NCBI RefSeq assembly: GCF_900142925.1 | Contig: NZ_FRCN01000004.1 | Span: 124,001 to 188,000 of the forward strand | Direction of reading: 5' to 3' | DNA length: 64,000 bases | Origin: Chitinophaga sp. CF418 | GTDB taxonomy: Bacteria > Bacteroidota > Bacteroidia > Chitinophagales > Chitinophagaceae | Shown here: in pieces, positions 43,321 through 55,387 of the stretch | Layout of the letters: the number at the start of each line of letters is the position of its first letter | Numbering within the stretch: the first letter of the stretch is position 1 | Notes under the pieces: model-generated | Seen by the model: the letters and a program-made list of their open reading frames with translations, nothing else | The model's database searches: none | Told to the model about the DNA's origin: nothing | Translations under genes and position numbers: made by a program

Positions 43321-44760
43321 TTAGTTTTCCCGTACTCTCCGAGCTGTTTTTTGTGTCTTCATGGCCAGATAATACAGCGGGAAACCAATAATGATGATCA
43401 ATAATCCGGATAAAGCATAGCCGCTCTCAAAACGTAGTAACAATAATGCCAGTACGGATGCTACCACAATATATATCATTGGTAATACAGGATAACCAAA
43501 TGCTTTATAGGGACGTGGAATATCCGGACGCTTGTTGCGTAACACAAAGATACCAGCAATTGTGATAACATAAAAAATTAGTACACCAAAAATTACCATT
43601 ACCAGCAAATCGTTGTATTTACCAGTCAGACATAACAATGATGCCCACACGCATTGTATCCATAACCCGTTGGCTGGTACATTATCTTTATTCAGCTCAG
43701 CTGCTTTTTTAAAGAACAGCCCGTCCTCGGCCATTGTATAGTAAATACGGGCGCCAGACAGGATCAGTCCATTGTTACATCCGAAAGTGGATACCATGAT
43801 CATTACTGCGATCACCAGGGAACCACTTCCGCCAAAGATCTGCTCAGCAGCAACAACAGCTACACGGTCTTTCGCTGCAAAAGCAATATCATGCATTGGC
43901 AGCACCGCCAGGTACATCAGGTTGGCGCTTACATATACGATAGTCACCAGCAGCGTACCCAGGAATAACGCACGTCCTATATTCTTCTGCGGATTTTTAA
44001 TCTCTGCTGCAATGAAGGTAATATTGTTCCAGGCATCACTGCTGAACAATGACCCTTTCATAGAAATCGCAATAGCACCACATAAAGCAAGTCCGGATAA
44101 CAGTGACGTAGCAACCTGCCCATCCACTTGCGTCAGGCTCACAGCGTCCCAGGCATTCGCCCAGTTAGCATTCCATACTTCCTGTTTCGCTCCCAGCAGG
44201 AACCCGAATATGATCAGTCCAAACAAGGAGAGCAGTTTTGCCAGCGTAAATACTGTCTGGATAATCTTACCGTTCTTAATACCACGTGTATTGATCCAGG
44301 TAAGCAATATAATAGAAATGATAGCCACGATCTGCGCTGCTGACACCTTTACCAAACCCGCGTCCAGCAATATATGCTCTTCACTGAAGGCCGGGATAAT
44401 GTAAGAGGAAAACTTGGCAAACGCCACGGCCACTGCCGCAATAGTCCCTGTCTGGATCACGCTGAATTGTGTCCAGCCGAACAGAAAGGCTACCAATGGG
44501 TTATAAGCTTCACGCAGGTAAACATATTGTCCACCTGCTTTTGGGTACATACCAGACAACTCTCCATAACTCACCGCAGCGATAATCGTAACGATACCAC
44601 CTAATACCCACATTAACGTTAACCAACCCGCAGAGCCCACATTACGGGCAATTTCTGCAGATACAAGAAATACGCCGGAGCCTATCATCGAACCGGCTAC
44701 GATCATGGTTGCGTCCAGTAAACTTAAACTGGGACGAAAAGCTGAGTTGTGGTTTTCCAT
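43321..44760 (-). CDS. APC-family amino-acid permease
   Basis: Inner-membrane transporter of 479 residues with 12 predicted helices. Helix 1 has the unwound substrate motif MIVAGSMIGSGVFLVSAE, and helix 6 the FSSDAWNNITFIAAEIKNPQ segment that is typical of the family. The C-terminus (KRPDIPRPYKAFGYPVLPMIY) matches the LAT/y+LAT-like and Bacteroidota APC branch. It stands alone: a terminator lies just upstream and a long gene-free region downstream. The transported amino acid is unknown. Confidence 0.93.
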   Translation of the reverse strand: MENHNSAFRPSLSLLDATMIVAGSMIGSGVFLVSAEIARNVGSAGWLTLMWVLGGIVTIIAAVSYGELSGMYPKAGGQYVYLREAYNPLVAFLFGWTQFSVIQTGTIAAVAVAFAKFSSYIIPAFSEEHILLDAGLVKVSAAQIVAIISIILLTWINTRGIKNGKIIQTVFTLAKLLSLFGLIIFGFLLGAKQEVWNANWANAWDAVSLTQVDGQVATSLLSGLALCGAIAISMKGSLFSSDAWNNITFIAAEIKNPQKNIGRALFLGTLLVTIVYVSANLMYLAVLPMHDIAFAAKDRVAVVAAEQIFGGSGSLVIAVMIMVSTFGCNNGLILSGARIYYTMAEDGLFFKKAAELNKDNVPANGLWIQCVWASLLCLTGKYNDLLVMVIFGVLIFYVITIAGIFVLRNKRPDIPRPYKAFGYPVLPMIYIVVASVLALLLLRFESGYALSGLLIIIIGFPLYYLAMKTQKTARRVREN

Positions 44761-44783
44761 ATGTTCTGTGTGTGTCTATATGA

Positions 44784-44824
44784 TTAAAAAAATCCCGTCT
44801 CAGTAATGTTTACGAGACGGGATT
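44784..44824 (-). terminator. terminator of the OmpH-like gene
   Basis: AATCCCGTCTC (44791-44801) pairs perfectly with GAGACGGGATT (44814-44824), followed on the minus strand by a T run. It lies between the OmpH-like stop and the permease start. Confidence 0.92.
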
Positions 44825-44867
44825 CCAATTTATAATTATTTTTTAAACGTTTTTGCTATAGCAACTA

Positions 44868-45485
44868 TTATTTTTTCTCAGTAGCTGATGCATTTGCTTC
44901 GTTCAGACCCTTAATTACTTCATTTGTAATATCATACTTCTCATCCTTGTACAAAACATTGCTGGCTCCGGTACGGTAAGAAAGAATATAGGCATAACGT
45001 TTATTACTGTTATACTTTGCCAGGAAATCGTTCAGCCTTTTCTGCAGCTCTTCGTTAAACTTGTTTTCCTGCTCTGCATACTGGGAACGCATGTTCTGCG
45101 CCTTACCTTCCAGCTGCTGCTGTTTGTTATATAAAGCACGCTGAGTTGCTTCACCTTCTGCCTGCGTCATGCCATTAGCTTTGCGTTGAAAATCAGCAGC
45201 TTCGTTCTGTAATGCACGCACATTGGCCTGCAGTTCATTGTCAATAGCCTGCTGTTTCTTCTCTAACTCAGACTTTTTCTCCTTGAAATATTCATAATGA
45301 GCTTCAACGGTATCGATATCCACATATGCAATGATAAAACTGCTATTAGATGCAACACTGCCGTCCTTGGCAGCTGCCGCCGGACTATTGTCTCCCTGTT
45401 TGTTAGGCTGCTGGCAAGCAATAAATGTTCCGGCTGTCAGTACCGTTAATAATCCGCTTTTCACAAGTTGTTTAGTAGTGCGCAT
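44868..45485 (-). CDS. OmpH/Skp-family chaperone-like lipoprotein
   Basis: A 205-residue protein from the ATG at 45485. The signal MRTTKQLVKSGLLTVLTAGTF ends in the lipobox FIAC, so the protein should be lipid-anchored; ordinary Skp is soluble in the periplasm. The mature part has the OmpH start SFIIAYVDIDTVEAHYEYFK, a long charged coiled-coil (KKSELEKKQQAIDNELQ, QQQLEGKAQNMRSQYAEQE) and the closing domain YAYILSYRTGASNVLYKDEKYDIT, partly quoted. It probably helps outer-membrane proteins cross the periplasm. Single gene with its own terminator. Confidence 0.85.
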   Translation of the reverse strand: MRTTKQLVKSGLLTVLTAGTFIACQQPNKQGDNSPAAAAKDGSVASNSSFIIAYVDIDTVEAHYEYFKEKKSELEKKQQAIDNELQANVRALQNEAADFQRKANGMTQAEGEATQRALYNKQQQLEGKAQNMRSQYAEQENKFNEELQKRLNDFLAKYNSNKRYAYILSYRTGASNVLYKDEKYDITNEVIKGLNEANASATEKK

Positions 45486-45630
45486 GTTGTTAGGTGGATT
45501 TTTTAATCTCCTTAAATACATTTTTAAAATTGAACGGCTAAAATAAGGTTTTTAGATGATTATACTTAGTCCCCCACTTTCTTAACAACACTTTCACATA
45601 TAAATTTTTTCCCTGCTCCGGAAGCTGCTT

Positions 45631-46320
45631 TTAATGCACGAACGTCGTCAGTTTGAAGGAATCCGCCTTCAAAGCATTTCCATAGCCGATAATAGTATAC
45701 TGCTTCTGGTCCTGTATTTCATAGCTATGGCTGTTGGCCCCCATAAGACTCAGGCTGGAGTCAGCATAACGGACGTCCACATTACGTGTTCCAACCGGCA
45801 CTTCTGCAAAATCAGTGGCCGCCTGGTAACTCTGACGCCGGAAAAGCCGCAGATTGTCCACATAAATGTCCAGGGTCAGCCTCGAAACCGCATTTACATA
45901 AGTATCACTCAGGTTAATGAACCTCACTTTACCATAACTGGGCCTGGATGCCCCCAGGTTATCTTCAACAAGCGTCAGTTGCAGCGTATTACTGTTATTC
46001 TGAGACAGGAATACGGAATAATAATGCCCGTTTCGTAAACTGACCTCACCACCACCTATTGGTACCGTATGATTTCCCGTACGATAGATCCGGAGCGTAT
46101 AACGTTTTGCCTGGAATGCATGATAGCCCGTACTTTCACCATATCCCAGTTCAGTGCCAATACTGGTGGTGTCTATCGTCACATCAAATTCCTGGTTAGG
46201 TACCGCTGTAAAAAAATTGATGTTGGAACTGGTATCCGGTATAGAGCTGTCAGTGTCTTTACTGCAGGCAATAATACCTGCTACTATTAATAACAATACT
46301 AAATAGAGCCGTTGCTTCAT
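45631..46320 (-). CDS. DUF4397-family lipoprotein
   Basis: A 229-residue lipoprotein with signal MKQRLYLVLLLIVAGIIAC and lipobox GIIAC. The start at 46320 was preferred over an ATG three codons upstream because it begins the signal directly. The mature part has two beta-sandwich halves: FFTAVPNQEFDVTID with YTLRIYRTG, and KVRFINLSDTYVNAVSRLTLDIYVD with FAEVPVGTRNVDVRYADS, which are typical of DUF4397. Function unknown. It lies immediately behind the rpoC terminator, which should isolate it from the rpo operon. Confidence 0.82.
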   Translation of the reverse strand: MKQRLYLVLLLIVAGIIACSKDTDSSIPDTSSNINFFTAVPNQEFDVTIDTTSIGTELGYGESTGYHAFQAKRYTLRIYRTGNHTVPIGGGEVSLRNGHYYSVFLSQNNSNTLQLTLVEDNLGASRPSYGKVRFINLSDTYVNAVSRLTLDIYVDNLRLFRRQSYQAATDFAEVPVGTRNVDVRYADSSLSLMGANSHSYEIQDQKQYTIIGYGNALKADSFKLTTFVH

Positions 46321-46360
46321 GACTATCATCCGGTAGTTTAATTGACGGAAAGTTACAGGT

Positions 46361-46400
46361 AAAAAAAATGTCCCGTGCGTAGTGCCGGGACATTTTTTTT
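46361..46400 (-). terminator. terminator of the rplKAJL-rpoBC operon
   Basis: AAAATGTCCCG pairs with CGGGACATTTT over a loop of about ten bases, with eight A and eight T residues outside. It lies 20 bases after the rpoC stop codon and works in both directions. Confidence 0.95.
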
Positions 46401-46419
46401 ATACATGAGTGTATCTCTT

Positions 46420-49400
46420 CTATTCCTCTTCGTCAAACTGGAACACTTCTTTGGAAGACGCCAGGATATCATATTCTTCTTTGGAACCTACGATCATGTT
46501 TTCGAACTCACGCAGACCAGTACCTGCAGGTATCAGGTGACCGGTGATTACGTTTTCTTTCAGGCCAAGCATATCATCTGTTTTACCGTTGATGGCTGCA
46601 GAAGACAGTACTTTGGTTGTTTCCTGGAAGGACGCTGCAGAGATCCAGCTGTGAGTACCCAGGGACGCCTTGGTAATACCCTGTAACAGCGGGCTGGAGG
46701 TAGCCGGTTTTGCATCACGGAATTCCACCAGTTTCTTATCTGCACGACGCAGCAGGGAGTTCTCTTCCCTTACCTGACGCAGCGTAACGATCTGACCAGC
46801 TTTCAGCGTAGTAGATTCACCTGCTTCGGTAACCACCTTCTTATCGAAGATGTTGTCGTTTTCTTCAAAGAATTCAAATTTATCGGTAGTGTCACCTTCC
46901 AGGAAGCGGGTATCGCCCGGATCCTCGATGTTCACTTTACGCATCATCTGACGTACGATCACCTCAATGTGCTTGTCGTTGATCTTCACACCCTGTAAAC
47001 GGTATACTTCCTGTATCTCATTTACCAGATATTCCTGAACGGCAAACGGTCCTTTGATGGACAGGATGTCCGCAGGTGTGATGGAACCATCAGACAGCGC
47101 TGTACCTGCTTTCACGAAGTCACCGTCCTGTACCAGGATGTGACGTGTCAATGGCACCAGGTATTTCTTGATATGACCTTCACGGCTTTCGATGATGATC
47201 TCACGGTTACCACGTTTGATGTTACCGAAAGCTACCACACCATCAATTTCAGATACGATGGCAGGATTGCTTGGGTTACGTGCTTCAAACAGTTCAGTTA
47301 CACGTGGCAGACCACCCGTGATGTCGCGCAGTTTACCGAGTATACGAGGGATCTTAACAATTACCTGACCAGCTCTTACAGCTTCACCCTCTTCAATTAC
47401 GATGTGGGAGCCTACCGGCAGGTTATAAGATTTCACCTCTTTATTACCATCTACATAGATAGACGGGATCTTGTTCTTATCCTTTGTTTCAATTACCACT
47501 TTCTCACGGTGACCAGTCTGCTCGTCAGCTTCTTCACGGAAGGTGATACCTTCGATGATGCTGTCGAAACGGATGTTACCCGCGATTTCAGATACGATAA
47601 CGGCGTTGTATGGATCCCATGTACAGATCATGTCACCTTTCGCAACTTTCTGTCCGTCTTTCACCAGCAGGGTAGAACCGTACGGAATGTTGTTAGTGAT
47701 CAGCAACCTGTCGTTCTTCACGTCCATGATACGTAATTCACCGGTACGGCCAATTACCACCTGCACTTTCTCTCCTTCGTTGTTTTCGTATGTAGTAGTA
47801 CGCAGACCATCGAACTGCACTGTACCGTCGAATTTAGCCTGTAAGCCGGTATCCACGGAAGTAGAACCAGCCACACCACCCACGTGGAAGGTACGCAGTG
47901 TCAGCTGTGTACCAGGCTCACCGATGGACTGTGCTGCGATAATACCTACAGCATCACCACGCTGGGTTACATAACCCGTAGCGAGGTTCTTACCGTAACA
48001 TTTCACGCACACCCCTCTGCGGCTTTCGCAGGTCAGTACGGAACGGATCTCTACAGTATCGATAGCGCTATCTTCAATACGGTGAGCGATATCTTCGTTG
48101 ATCAGGCTACCTGCTTCAACGATAATTTCCTCTGTATGAGGATCGAATACGTCGTGCAGGGAAGTACGGCCAAGGATACGGTCGTACAGCGGCTCAACCA
48201 CCTCTTCGTTATCTTTCAGTGCGGAAGTCGCAATACCACGCAGGGTACCGCAATCTTCTTCATTAATTACCACATCCTGTGCTACGTCCACCAGACGACG
48301 GGTCAGGTAACCCGCATCCGCCGTTTTCAGTGCCGTATCCGCAAGACCCTTACGGGCACCGTGCGTAGAGATGAAGTATTCCAATACGTTCAGACCATCC
48401 TTAAAGTTGGACAGGATCGGGTTCTCGATGATCTCAGAACCGGTAGATCCACTCTTACGCGGTTTTGCCATCAATCCCCTCAGACCAGCCAGCTGTTTGA
48501 TCTGCTGTTTGGAACCACGCGCACCTGAGTCAAGCATCATGTACACAGAGTTGAAGCCCTGTTTGTCATTGGCCAGCTCACGGATCAGCGTTTCAGTTAC
48601 TTTGGTGTCCACACGTGACCAGATATCGATGATCTGGTTATAACGTTCGTTATTCGTGATCAGACCCATGTTATAGTTATCCCATACTTCATCAACTTCA
48701 CTGGCAGCGCCATCGATCATGTGCTGTTTCACCTCTGGGATGATCAGGTCATTGATGTTAAAGGACAATCCACCACGGAATGCGGTACGGAAACCAAGCT
48801 GTTTGATATCATCCAGGAACTTCGCAGTTTTAGGGATATCAGTATACTTGATGATGTCACCGATGATCTCACGCAGGGACTTTTTAGTCAGCAGTGCATT
48901 CACATAACCAGCTTCTTTTGGAACGTGCTGGTTGAAGATCACACGGCCTACAGTTGTTTCGATCAGTTTAGTTTCCAGTTCATCCTTCTCATTACGTATA
49001 GTCGCTCTTACACGGATGTTCGCATGCAGGTTCACTCTCTGCTCGTTATAAGCAATGATCACCTCTTCTGCAGAATAGAAAGCCTTACCTTCTCCTTCTA
49101 CTTTTTCAGTAGGAGTAGATTTCTTGCCTTTGGTGATGTAGTACAGCCCCAATACCATGTCCTGTGAAGGCAGGGTGATAGGCGTACCGTTCTGCGGGTT
49201 GAGGATGTTGTGTGATGACAGCATCAGTAACTGTGCTTCCAGTATCGCAGCATTGCTGAGCGGTACGTGCACGGCCATCTGGTCACCATCAAAGTCGGCG
49301 TTGAACGCAGAACACACCAGTGGGTGGAGCTGGATCGCTTTACCTTCCACCAGTTTAGGCTGGAACGCCTGTATAGACAAACGGTGCAGGGTCGGAGCAC

Positions 49401-50715
49401 GGTTGAGCATTACAGGATGTCCTTTCAGTACATTCTCCAGGATATCCCAAACCACTGCTTCTTTTCTGTCAACCAGCTTTTTCGCTGATTTTACCGTTTT
49501 AACGATACCTCTTTCTATCAGTTTACGGATGATAAACGGTTTGAACAACTCAGCCGCCATATCCTTAGGCAAACCACACTCGTGCAGTTTCAGTTCAGGC
49601 CCTACCACGATAACGGAACGACCGGAGTAGTCAACACGTTTACCCAACAGGTTCTGACGGAAACGACCTTGTTTACCTTTCAGTACGTCAGACAGGGATT
49701 TCAGTGCACGTCCACCTTCTGCTTTCACCGCATTTGACTTACGGGAGTTATCGAAGAGGGAGTCAACTGCTTCCTGCAGCATACGTTTTTCGTTACGTAA
49801 GATCACCTCTGGCGCCTTGATCTCGATCAGACGTTTCAGACGGTTGTTACGGATGATCACCCTGCGGTACAGGTCGTTCAGGTCGGAAGACGCGAAACGG
49901 CCACCATCCAATGGAACTAACGGACGCAGTTCTGGTGGTACTACAGGAATATATTGCATCACCATCCATTCAGGACGGTTTTCAACACGACCATTTGCTT
50001 CACGGAAAGCTTCTACCACGCTCAGACGTTTCAGGGCTTCTGCCTTACGTTGCTGGCTGGTTTCAGTTGCCGCCTGGTTACGCAGCTGGTAAGAAAGGCT
50101 ATCCAGATCAATTCTGGCCAGCATCATTTCTACCGCTTCAGCACCCATCTTGGCGATGAATTTGTTTGGATCCTCGTCAGGCAACATTTGGTTGTCTTTC
50201 GGCAGGGTATCCAGTATGTCGAGATATTCTTCTTCTGTCAGCAGGTCGCCGTAGTTCAGGCCTTTCTCCTGTTTAGCGCCAGCCTGTATGATCACATACC
50301 TTTCGTAGTAAACGATGGTTTCGAGTTTCTTGGAACTCATCCCCAGCAGGTAACCGATCTTATTAGGTAATGATTTAAAGTACCAGATGTGTACAACAGG
50401 CACAACCAGGCGGATGTGACCCATTCTTTCACGACGTACCTTTTTCTCAGTCACTTCCACACCGCAACGGTCACACACGATACCCTTGTAACGGATACGT
50501 TTGTATTTTCCGCAATAGCACTCATAGTCCTTTACGGGGCCGAAGATCCTTTCACAGAATAAACCATCACGCTCCGGCTTATAAGTACGGTAGTTGATGG
50601 TTTCCGGCTTCAGCACTTCCCCATATGAGCGCTCCAGGATTGAATCCGGAGAAGCCAGACTAATGGTAATGCTGCTAAAGTTTGATTTAGGACGATTTTC
50701 TTTCTTGATGGCCAT
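46420..50715 (-). CDS. rpoC: RNA polymerase beta' subunit
   Basis: Largest subunit of RNA polymerase, 1431 residues, normal for Bacteroidota. The N-terminal zinc site is C66, C68, C81, C84. The catalytic magnesium-binding motif NADFDGDQ has D474, D476 and D478. The second cysteine cluster appears in [13 protein letters not shown], and the trigger-loop region contains [21 protein letters not shown] (quoted partly: [15 protein letters not shown]). It follows rpoB after a 146-base spacer with a hairpin and ends in a strong terminator. Start chosen at the conserved [13 protein letters not shown]. Confidence 0.98.
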   Translation of the reverse strand: MAIKKENRPKSNFSSITISLASPDSILERSYGEVLKPETINYRTYKPERDGLFCERIFGPVKDYECYCGKYKRIRYKGIVCDRCGVEVTEKKVRRERMGHIRLVVPVVHIWYFKSLPNKIGYLLGMSSKKLETIVYYERYVIIQAGAKQEKGLNYGDLLTEEEYLDILDTLPKDNQMLPDEDPNKFIAKMGAEAVEMMLARIDLDSLSYQLRNQAATETSQQRKAEALKRLSVVEAFREANGRVENRPEWMVMQYIPVVPPELRPLVPLDGGRFASSDLNDLYRRVIIRNNRLKRLIEIKAPEVILRNEKRMLQEAVDSLFDNSRKSNAVKAEGGRALKSLSDVLKGKQGRFRQNLLGKRVDYSGRSVIVVGPELKLHECGLPKDMAAELFKPFIIRKLIERGIVKTVKSAKKLVDRKEAVVWDILENVLKGHPVMLNRAPTLHRLSIQAFQPKLVEGKAIQLHPLVCSAFNADFDGDQMAVHVPLSNAAILEAQLLMLSSHNILNPQNGTPITLPSQDMVLGLYYITKGKKSTPTEKVEGEGKAFYSAEEVIIAYNEQRVNLHANIRVRATIRNEKDELETKLIETTVGRVIFNQHVPKEAGYVNALLTKKSLREIIGDIIKYTDIPKTAKFLDDIKQLGFRTAFRGGLSFNINDLIIPEVKQHMIDGAASEVDEVWDNYNMGLITNNERYNQIIDIWSRVDTKVTETLIRELANDKQGFNSVYMMLDSGARGSKQQIKQLAGLRGLMAKPRKSGSTGSEIIENPILSNFKDGLNVLEYFISTHGARKGLADTALKTADAGYLTRRLVDVAQDVVINEEDCGTLRGIATSALKDNEEVVEPLYDRILGRTSLHDVFDPHTEEIIVEAGSLINEDIAHRIEDSAIDTVEIRSVLTCESRRGVCVKCYGKNLATGYVTQRGDAVGIIAAQSIGEPGTQLTLRTFHVGGVAGSTSVDTGLQAKFDGTVQFDGLRTTTYENNEGEKVQVVIGRTGELRIMDVKNDRLLITNNIPYGSTLLVKDGQKVAKGDMICTWDPYNAVIVSEIAGNIRFDSIIEGITFREEADEQTGHREKVVIETKDKNKIPSIYVDGNKEVKSYNLPVGSHIVIEEGEAVRAGQVIVKIPRILGKLRDITGGLPRVTELFEARNPSNPAIVSEIDGVVAFGNIKRGNREIIIESREGHIKKYLVPLTRHILVQDGDFVKAGTALSDGSITPADILSIKGPFAVQEYLVNEIQEVYRLQGVKINDKHIEVIVRQMMRKVNIEDPGDTRFLEGDTTDKFEFFEENDNIFDKKVVTEAGESTTLKAGQIVTLRQVREENSLLRRADKKLVEFRDAKPATSSPLLQGITKASLGTHSWISAASFQETTKVLSSAAINGKTDDMLGLKENVITGHLIPAGTGLREFENMIVGSKEEYDILASSKEVFQFDEEE

Positions 50716-50807
50716 ATATGTTGTTTAAAGAAAATTCACATGTTATTCAGTCCGCGGGCATAGACAAAGTCCATGGAGACCGTGTCTGACTATCTAAAGC
50801 CTAAGGC

Positions 50808-50839
50808 CCATAGTCTAAAGCGGTTGCTTAGGACTATGG
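50808..50839 (-). promoter_or_regulatory. hairpin in the rpoB-rpoC spacer
   Basis: CCATAGTC pairs with GACTATGG, extended by TAAAGC with GCTTAG-like pairing over a GGTT loop. Further CCATGG/ATGGAC blocks repeat nearby. No T run follows, so it looks like an RNA-processing or stability structure rather than a terminator. Confidence 0.5.
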
Positions 50840-50861
50840 ACCATCAACTTATGGACTAATA

Positions 50862-53800
50862 TTAATCAAATTTCAAATCCAGACCCAGACCACGGAGCTC
50901 ATGTATCAATACATTGAATGATTCCGGTACGCCTGCTTTTGGTATGTTATCGCCTTTAACGATAGACTCATATGCTTTGGCACGGCCTACAATGTCATCA
51001 GACTTAATGGTTAACAGTTCCTGCAGGATATTGGATGCACCATATGCTTCCAGTGCCCACACCTCCATCTCACCAAAACGCTGACCACCGAACTGCGCCT
51101 TACCACCCAATGGCTGTTGTGTAATGAGACTGTACGGTCCGATAGAACGGGCGTGCATCTTATCATCAACCATGTGGCTCAGTTTGAGCATGTAGATAAC
51201 ACCCACGGTAGCTTTCTGGTGGAAACGCTCACCGGTTTCGCCATCATACAGGTAAGTATGGCCGAAGCTTGGCAGACCTGCTTCGTCGATATAGTTGGCT
51301 ATTTCTTCTGTAGTAGCACCATCAAAGATTGGCGTTGCAAACCTTATTCCCAGTTTCAGACCAGCCCAACCCAGTACTGTTTCGTAAATCTGTCCAAGGT
51401 TCATACGGGAAGGTACGCCCAATGGGTTCAGTACGATATCTACCGGTGTACCGTCTTCCAGGAATGGCATGTCCTCATCACGAACGATCTTGGCAACAAT
51501 ACCCTTGTTACCGTGACGGCCCGCCATCTTATCACCCACTTTCAGCTTACGTTTGCTGGCCAGGTATACCTTCGCCAGTTTCAGTACGCCTGCTGGCAGC
51601 TCATCACCAATTGAAATGTTGAACTTCTCACGTTTGTAACGTCCCAGTTCTTCATTATACTTGATGTTATAGTTGTGCAGCAGTGTGTTGATCTGATCGT
51701 TGGTCACCTCGTCGGTGGTCCAGCCGAGCGGATTCACATTCTGGAAGTCGATGTTTGCCAGGTTCTTGGCAGAGAATTTAGAGCCTTTGGAGATCAATAC
51801 TTCACCGTAAGTGTTGGTGATACCCTGAGAGGTTTTATCCTTCAGCAGTGTCAGCAACTTACTCATCAGCACTTCCAGCAGGTCTTCTTCGTTCTTCTGG
51901 TGTACTTTTTCCAGTTTCTCCAGGGCCGCTTTTTCACGGGTCTTGGAGTTCTTATCTTTCTTGGCGCGGCTGAACAGTTTCTTGTCAATTACCACACCTT
52001 CTGTGCTTGGAGGCGCCTTCAGGGAAGCGTCTTTCGCATCAGAAGCCTTGTCACCGAAGATCGCACGCAGCAATTTTTCTTCAGGAGAAGGATCAGATTC
52101 ACCACGTGGGGTGATCTTACCGATCAGGATATCTCCCTCTTTAATGTGCGCACCAACACGGATGATACCGTTCTGGTCCAGATCTTTGGTAGCTTCTTCA
52201 CTTACGTTCGGAATATCCGGGGTCAGTTCTTCCTCACCCAGTTTCGTGTCACGTACTTCCAGCTCGTATTCGTCGATGTGGATGGAAGTGAAGAGGTCTT
52301 CACGGCCCACACGCTCAGAGATTACGATCGCATCCTCAAAGTTGTAACCTTTCCATGGCATGAACGCCACTTTCATGTTACGGCCCAGCGCCAGTTCACC
52401 ACCACGGGTAGCATAACCTTCTGTGAGGAAGTCTCCTTCTACCAGCTGCTGTCCTTTCTTAACGGCAGGACGCAGGTTGATACAGGTGCTCTGGTTGGTT
52501 TTAACGAACTTGGTCAGCTGATATATTTTCAGGTCATCTTCAAATGACACGAGTTTCTGCATTTCATCACGCTCGTAACGAACATGAATTTCATTTGCAT
52601 CCACGAATTCAACCACACCTTTACCTTCAGCGGTGATCTGCAGACGGGAGTCGCGCGCTGCTTTACCTTCCAGACCGGTACCTACGATAGGCACCTGCGG
52701 ATTGATCAGCGGTACGGCCTGACGTTGCATGTTTGATCCCATCAAAGCACGGTTGGCGTCATCGTGTTCCAGGAACGGAATCAGGGAGGCGCTCAGACCC
52801 ACGATCTGGTTCGGAGCAACGTCCATGTATTCAACCTCACCTTTATCGAGGATCGGGAAGTCACCGGTTTCACGGGATTTCACCTTGTCATTGATAAAGT
52901 GGCCGCCTTCATCCAATGGTGCGTTTGCCTGTGCAATCTTTACAGAATCTTCTTCTTCCGCGCTCAGGAACTGTACCTTATCCATGTCAACTTTACCATC
53001 ATTCACCTTACGGTAAGGCGTTTCGATAAAGCCCATGTCATTCACTTTCGCGTGTACGCAAAGCGTGGAGATCAGACCGATGTTCGGACCTTCCGGTGTT
53101 TCAATGGTACACAGACGGCCATAGTGGCTATAGTGTACGTCACGCACCTCGAAACCTGCCCTTTCACGGCTAAGACCACCGGGTCCGAGTGCAGAGATAC
53201 GACGCTTGTGCGTGATCTCAGACAGCGGGTTAGTCTGATCCAGGAACTGGCTCAGCTGGCTGGTACCGAAGAAGGAGTTGATTACGGAAGACAGTGTCCT
53301 TGCATTGATCAGGTCCACCGGAGTGAACACCTCATTATCACGAACGTTCATTCTTTCACGGATGGTACGGGCCATACGGGCCAGACCAACACCAAACTGC
53401 GCATATAACTGTTCGCCCACGGTACGCACCCTACGGTTGCTCAGGTGATCGATATCATCGATCTCCGCTTTACTGTTGGTGAGCTGTACCAGGTATTTAA
53501 TGATCGCGATGATATCTTCTTTGGTCAGCACCTTCATGTTCAGCGGTGTAGGCAGACCCAGTTTCCTGTTGATCTTGTAACGGCCTACATCTCCGAGGTC
53601 ATAACGCTTGTCAGAGAAGAATAATTTATCGATGATACCCCTTGCTGTTTCATCATCCGGCGCATCGGCACCGCGTAACTGGCGGTAGATGTGCTGAACG
53701 GCTTCCAGCTCAGAGTTAGATGTATCTTTATTTAAAGTATTGTAAATGATGGAGAAGTCGCCGCTCACCTCTTCTTTCTGCACAAACACGCTCTTCACGC

Positions 53801-54671
53801 CCATATCCACGATCGTCTCGATATTCGCTTCGTCCAGGATACTGTCACGCTCCAGCATGATCTCATTACGCTCGATGCTCACTACCTCACCGGTGTCCTC
53901 ATCTACGAAATCTTCTACCCAGCTTCTGAGTACGCGTGCACCCAGTTTCTTACCGGCATATTTTTCCAGGCTCTTCTTGTCTGCTTTTACTTCGTCAGCC
54001 ATTCCAAAGAGCTGCAGAATGTCCTTATCTGTTTCGTAGCCGATCGCACGCAGAAGGGTAGTTACAGGGAACTTCTTCTTACGGTCGATGTAAGCGTACA
54101 TCACATTGTTAATGTCAGTTGCAAACTCCATCCATGCCCCTTTGAACGGAATCACCCTTGCAGAGTAGATTTTAGTACCGTTTGGATGTATGGACTGTCC
54201 GAAGAATACACCAGGAGAACGGTGGAGCTGAGATACTACCACGCGCTCTGCGCCGTTGATCACGAATGTACCTCTAGGAGTCATGTAGGGTATATTCCCA
54301 AGGAATACGTCCTGCACAATCGTCTGGAAGTCAACGTGCTCCTCATCGTTACAGCTCAGGCGTAACTTCGCCTTCAGCGGTACAGAATAGGTAAGCCCAC
54401 GTTCAATACATTCCTCTATAGTATATCGCGGAGGGTCTACAAAGTAGTCCAGAAACTCCAGATTAAAGATGTTGCGGGTATCTGTAATCGGGAAGTTCTC
54501 CTTAAATACTTTAAAAAGGCCTTCATTGTTACGTTTGTCTGGTGTGGTTTCTAACTGGAAGAAATCCTTGAAAGATTGGATTTGGATAGCCAACAGATCC
54601 GGTGTCTCAGTAACTTGTTTGATCTTTCCAAAATTTACTCTTTCGTTTGTTTGGGCTTTTTTTAGAGACAT
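50862..54671 (-). CDS. rpoB: RNA polymerase beta subunit
   Basis: Catalytic-core subunit of RNA polymerase, 1269 residues. The rifampicin-binding region is intact: [17 protein letters not shown] followed by [12 protein letters not shown] near residues 469-497, with the usual aspartate, histidine, arginine and serine residues associated with drug sensitivity unchanged. [12 protein letters not shown] and the C-terminal [14 protein letters not shown] are present. It follows rplL after a 245-base spacer with a hairpin and precedes rpoC. Normal length for the phylum. Confidence 0.98.
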   Translation of the reverse strand: MSLKKAQTNERVNFGKIKQVTETPDLLAIQIQSFKDFFQLETTPDKRNNEGLFKVFKENFPITDTRNIFNLEFLDYFVDPPRYTIEECIERGLTYSVPLKAKLRLSCNDEEHVDFQTIVQDVFLGNIPYMTPRGTFVINGAERVVVSQLHRSPGVFFGQSIHPNGTKIYSARVIPFKGAWMEFATDINNVMYAYIDRKKKFPVTTLLRAIGYETDKDILQLFGMADEVKADKKSLEKYAGKKLGARVLRSWVEDFVDEDTGEVVSIERNEIMLERDSILDEANIETIVDMGVKSVFVQKEEVSGDFSIIYNTLNKDTSNSELEAVQHIYRQLRGADAPDDETARGIIDKLFFSDKRYDLGDVGRYKINRKLGLPTPLNMKVLTKEDIIAIIKYLVQLTNSKAEIDDIDHLSNRRVRTVGEQLYAQFGVGLARMARTIRERMNVRDNEVFTPVDLINARTLSSVINSFFGTSQLSQFLDQTNPLSEITHKRRISALGPGGLSRERAGFEVRDVHYSHYGRLCTIETPEGPNIGLISTLCVHAKVNDMGFIETPYRKVNDGKVDMDKVQFLSAEEEDSVKIAQANAPLDEGGHFINDKVKSRETGDFPILDKGEVEYMDVAPNQIVGLSASLIPFLEHDDANRALMGSNMQRQAVPLINPQVPIVGTGLEGKAARDSRLQITAEGKGVVEFVDANEIHVRYERDEMQKLVSFEDDLKIYQLTKFVKTNQSTCINLRPAVKKGQQLVEGDFLTEGYATRGGELALGRNMKVAFMPWKGYNFEDAIVISERVGREDLFTSIHIDEYELEVRDTKLGEEELTPDIPNVSEEATKDLDQNGIIRVGAHIKEGDILIGKITPRGESDPSPEEKLLRAIFGDKASDAKDASLKAPPSTEGVVIDKKLFSRAKKDKNSKTREKAALEKLEKVHQKNEEDLLEVLMSKLLTLLKDKTSQGITNTYGEVLISKGSKFSAKNLANIDFQNVNPLGWTTDEVTNDQINTLLHNYNIKYNEELGRYKREKFNISIGDELPAGVLKLAKVYLASKRKLKVGDKMAGRHGNKGIVAKIVRDEDMPFLEDGTPVDIVLNPLGVPSRMNLGQIYETVLGWAGLKLGIRFATPIFDGATTEEIANYIDEAGLPSFGHTYLYDGETGERFHQKATVGVIYMLKLSHMVDDKMHARSIGPYSLITQQPLGGKAQFGGQRFGEMEVWALEAYGASNILQELLTIKSDDIVGRAKAYESIVKGDNIPKAGVPESFNVLIHELRGLGLDLKFD

Positions 54672-54858
54672 ATTCGAAGTTAGCAGTTATATTAACTTAT
54701 ATAATATTGTGAAGTAAATCACAACATGAATCGGGGAAATTAAGACATCTTTGCCAAATACCCTCAAAAATTTCTGTCTTCTCTGCTGTGTCAAATCCAC
54801 CGACCTGGTGATTCCCCCTTTTTGACGCTCCGAAAAGACACTTTCCCAAAGGGAAGAA

Positions 54859-54887
54859 GGCCAAAAGTGCCAGAAGCACTTTTGACC
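54859..54887 (-). promoter_or_regulatory. attenuator-like hairpin between rplL and rpoB
   Basis: A 12-base stem with one mismatch (54859-54870 with 54876-54887) closes over CAGAA. It lacks a T run. A hairpin at this place would fit the transcript attenuation or processing known from the rplL-rpoB spacer of E. coli, although the sequences are not related (inference). Confidence 0.5.
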
Positions 54888-54916
54888 TTTATAAAGAGGT
54901 ATCCTTTAAGCAAAGA

Positions 54917-55291
54917 TTACTGAATTTCAACTTCAGCACCAGCTTCTGTCAGCTTAGCTTTCAGATCTTCTGCCTCAGCTTTGGAAACGCCTTCTTTCAG
55001 TGGTTTAGGCGCACCGTCTACCAGTTCCTTAGCTTCTTTCAGACCAAGGCCGGTCAGATCTTTAACGATCTTAACTACGTTCAGTTTGCTAGCACCTGCA
55101 CTTTTCAGGATAACGTTGAAGGCAGTTTTTTCTTCAGCAGCAGCAGCACCGCCACCACCATCTGTAGAAACTATAACTGCAGCAGCAGCTGGTTCGATAC
55201 CGTATTCAGATTTCAGGAAATCAGCCAGTTCTTGTACTTCCTTAACAGTTAAACCTACTAATTGTTCGGCTAAAGCTTTAACGTCTGCCAT
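54917..55291 (-). CDS. rplL: 50S ribosomal protein L7/L12
   Basis: Stalk protein of the large subunit that recruits translation factors, 124 residues. The N-terminal dimerisation domain ([24 protein letters not shown]), quoted partly as [13 protein letters not shown], is followed by a hinge rich in A and G ([14 protein letters not shown]) and the C-terminal factor-binding domain ([29 protein letters not shown], seen as [17 protein letters not shown]). Order after rplJ and before rpoB is the standard one. Confidence 0.98.
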   Translation of the reverse strand: MADVKALAEQLVGLTVKEVQELADFLKSEYGIEPAAAAVIVSTDGGGGAAAAEEKTAFNVILKSAGASKLNVVKIVKDLTGLGLKEAKELVDGAPKPLKEGVSKAEAEDLKAKLTEAGAEVEIQ

Positions 55292-55387
55292 TGTATAATG
55301 TTTTTAAGAATTTTAAAGATTGTAATAATTTATATTGTGACTTGGAAGCCAGTGTTATTTTGCGCGCCTGTCAAGGCTTTCAGCCAA

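Noticed and set aside
47140..48528. Two long plus-strand open frames opposite rpoC
   Set aside because: They mirror the strongly biased codons of rpoC and show no protein-like pattern.
51675..52547. 290-codon open frame on the plus strand
   Set aside because: It is fully antisense to rpoB, has low-complexity F/Q/R-rich composition and no family motifs. It is a shadow of the conserved gene.
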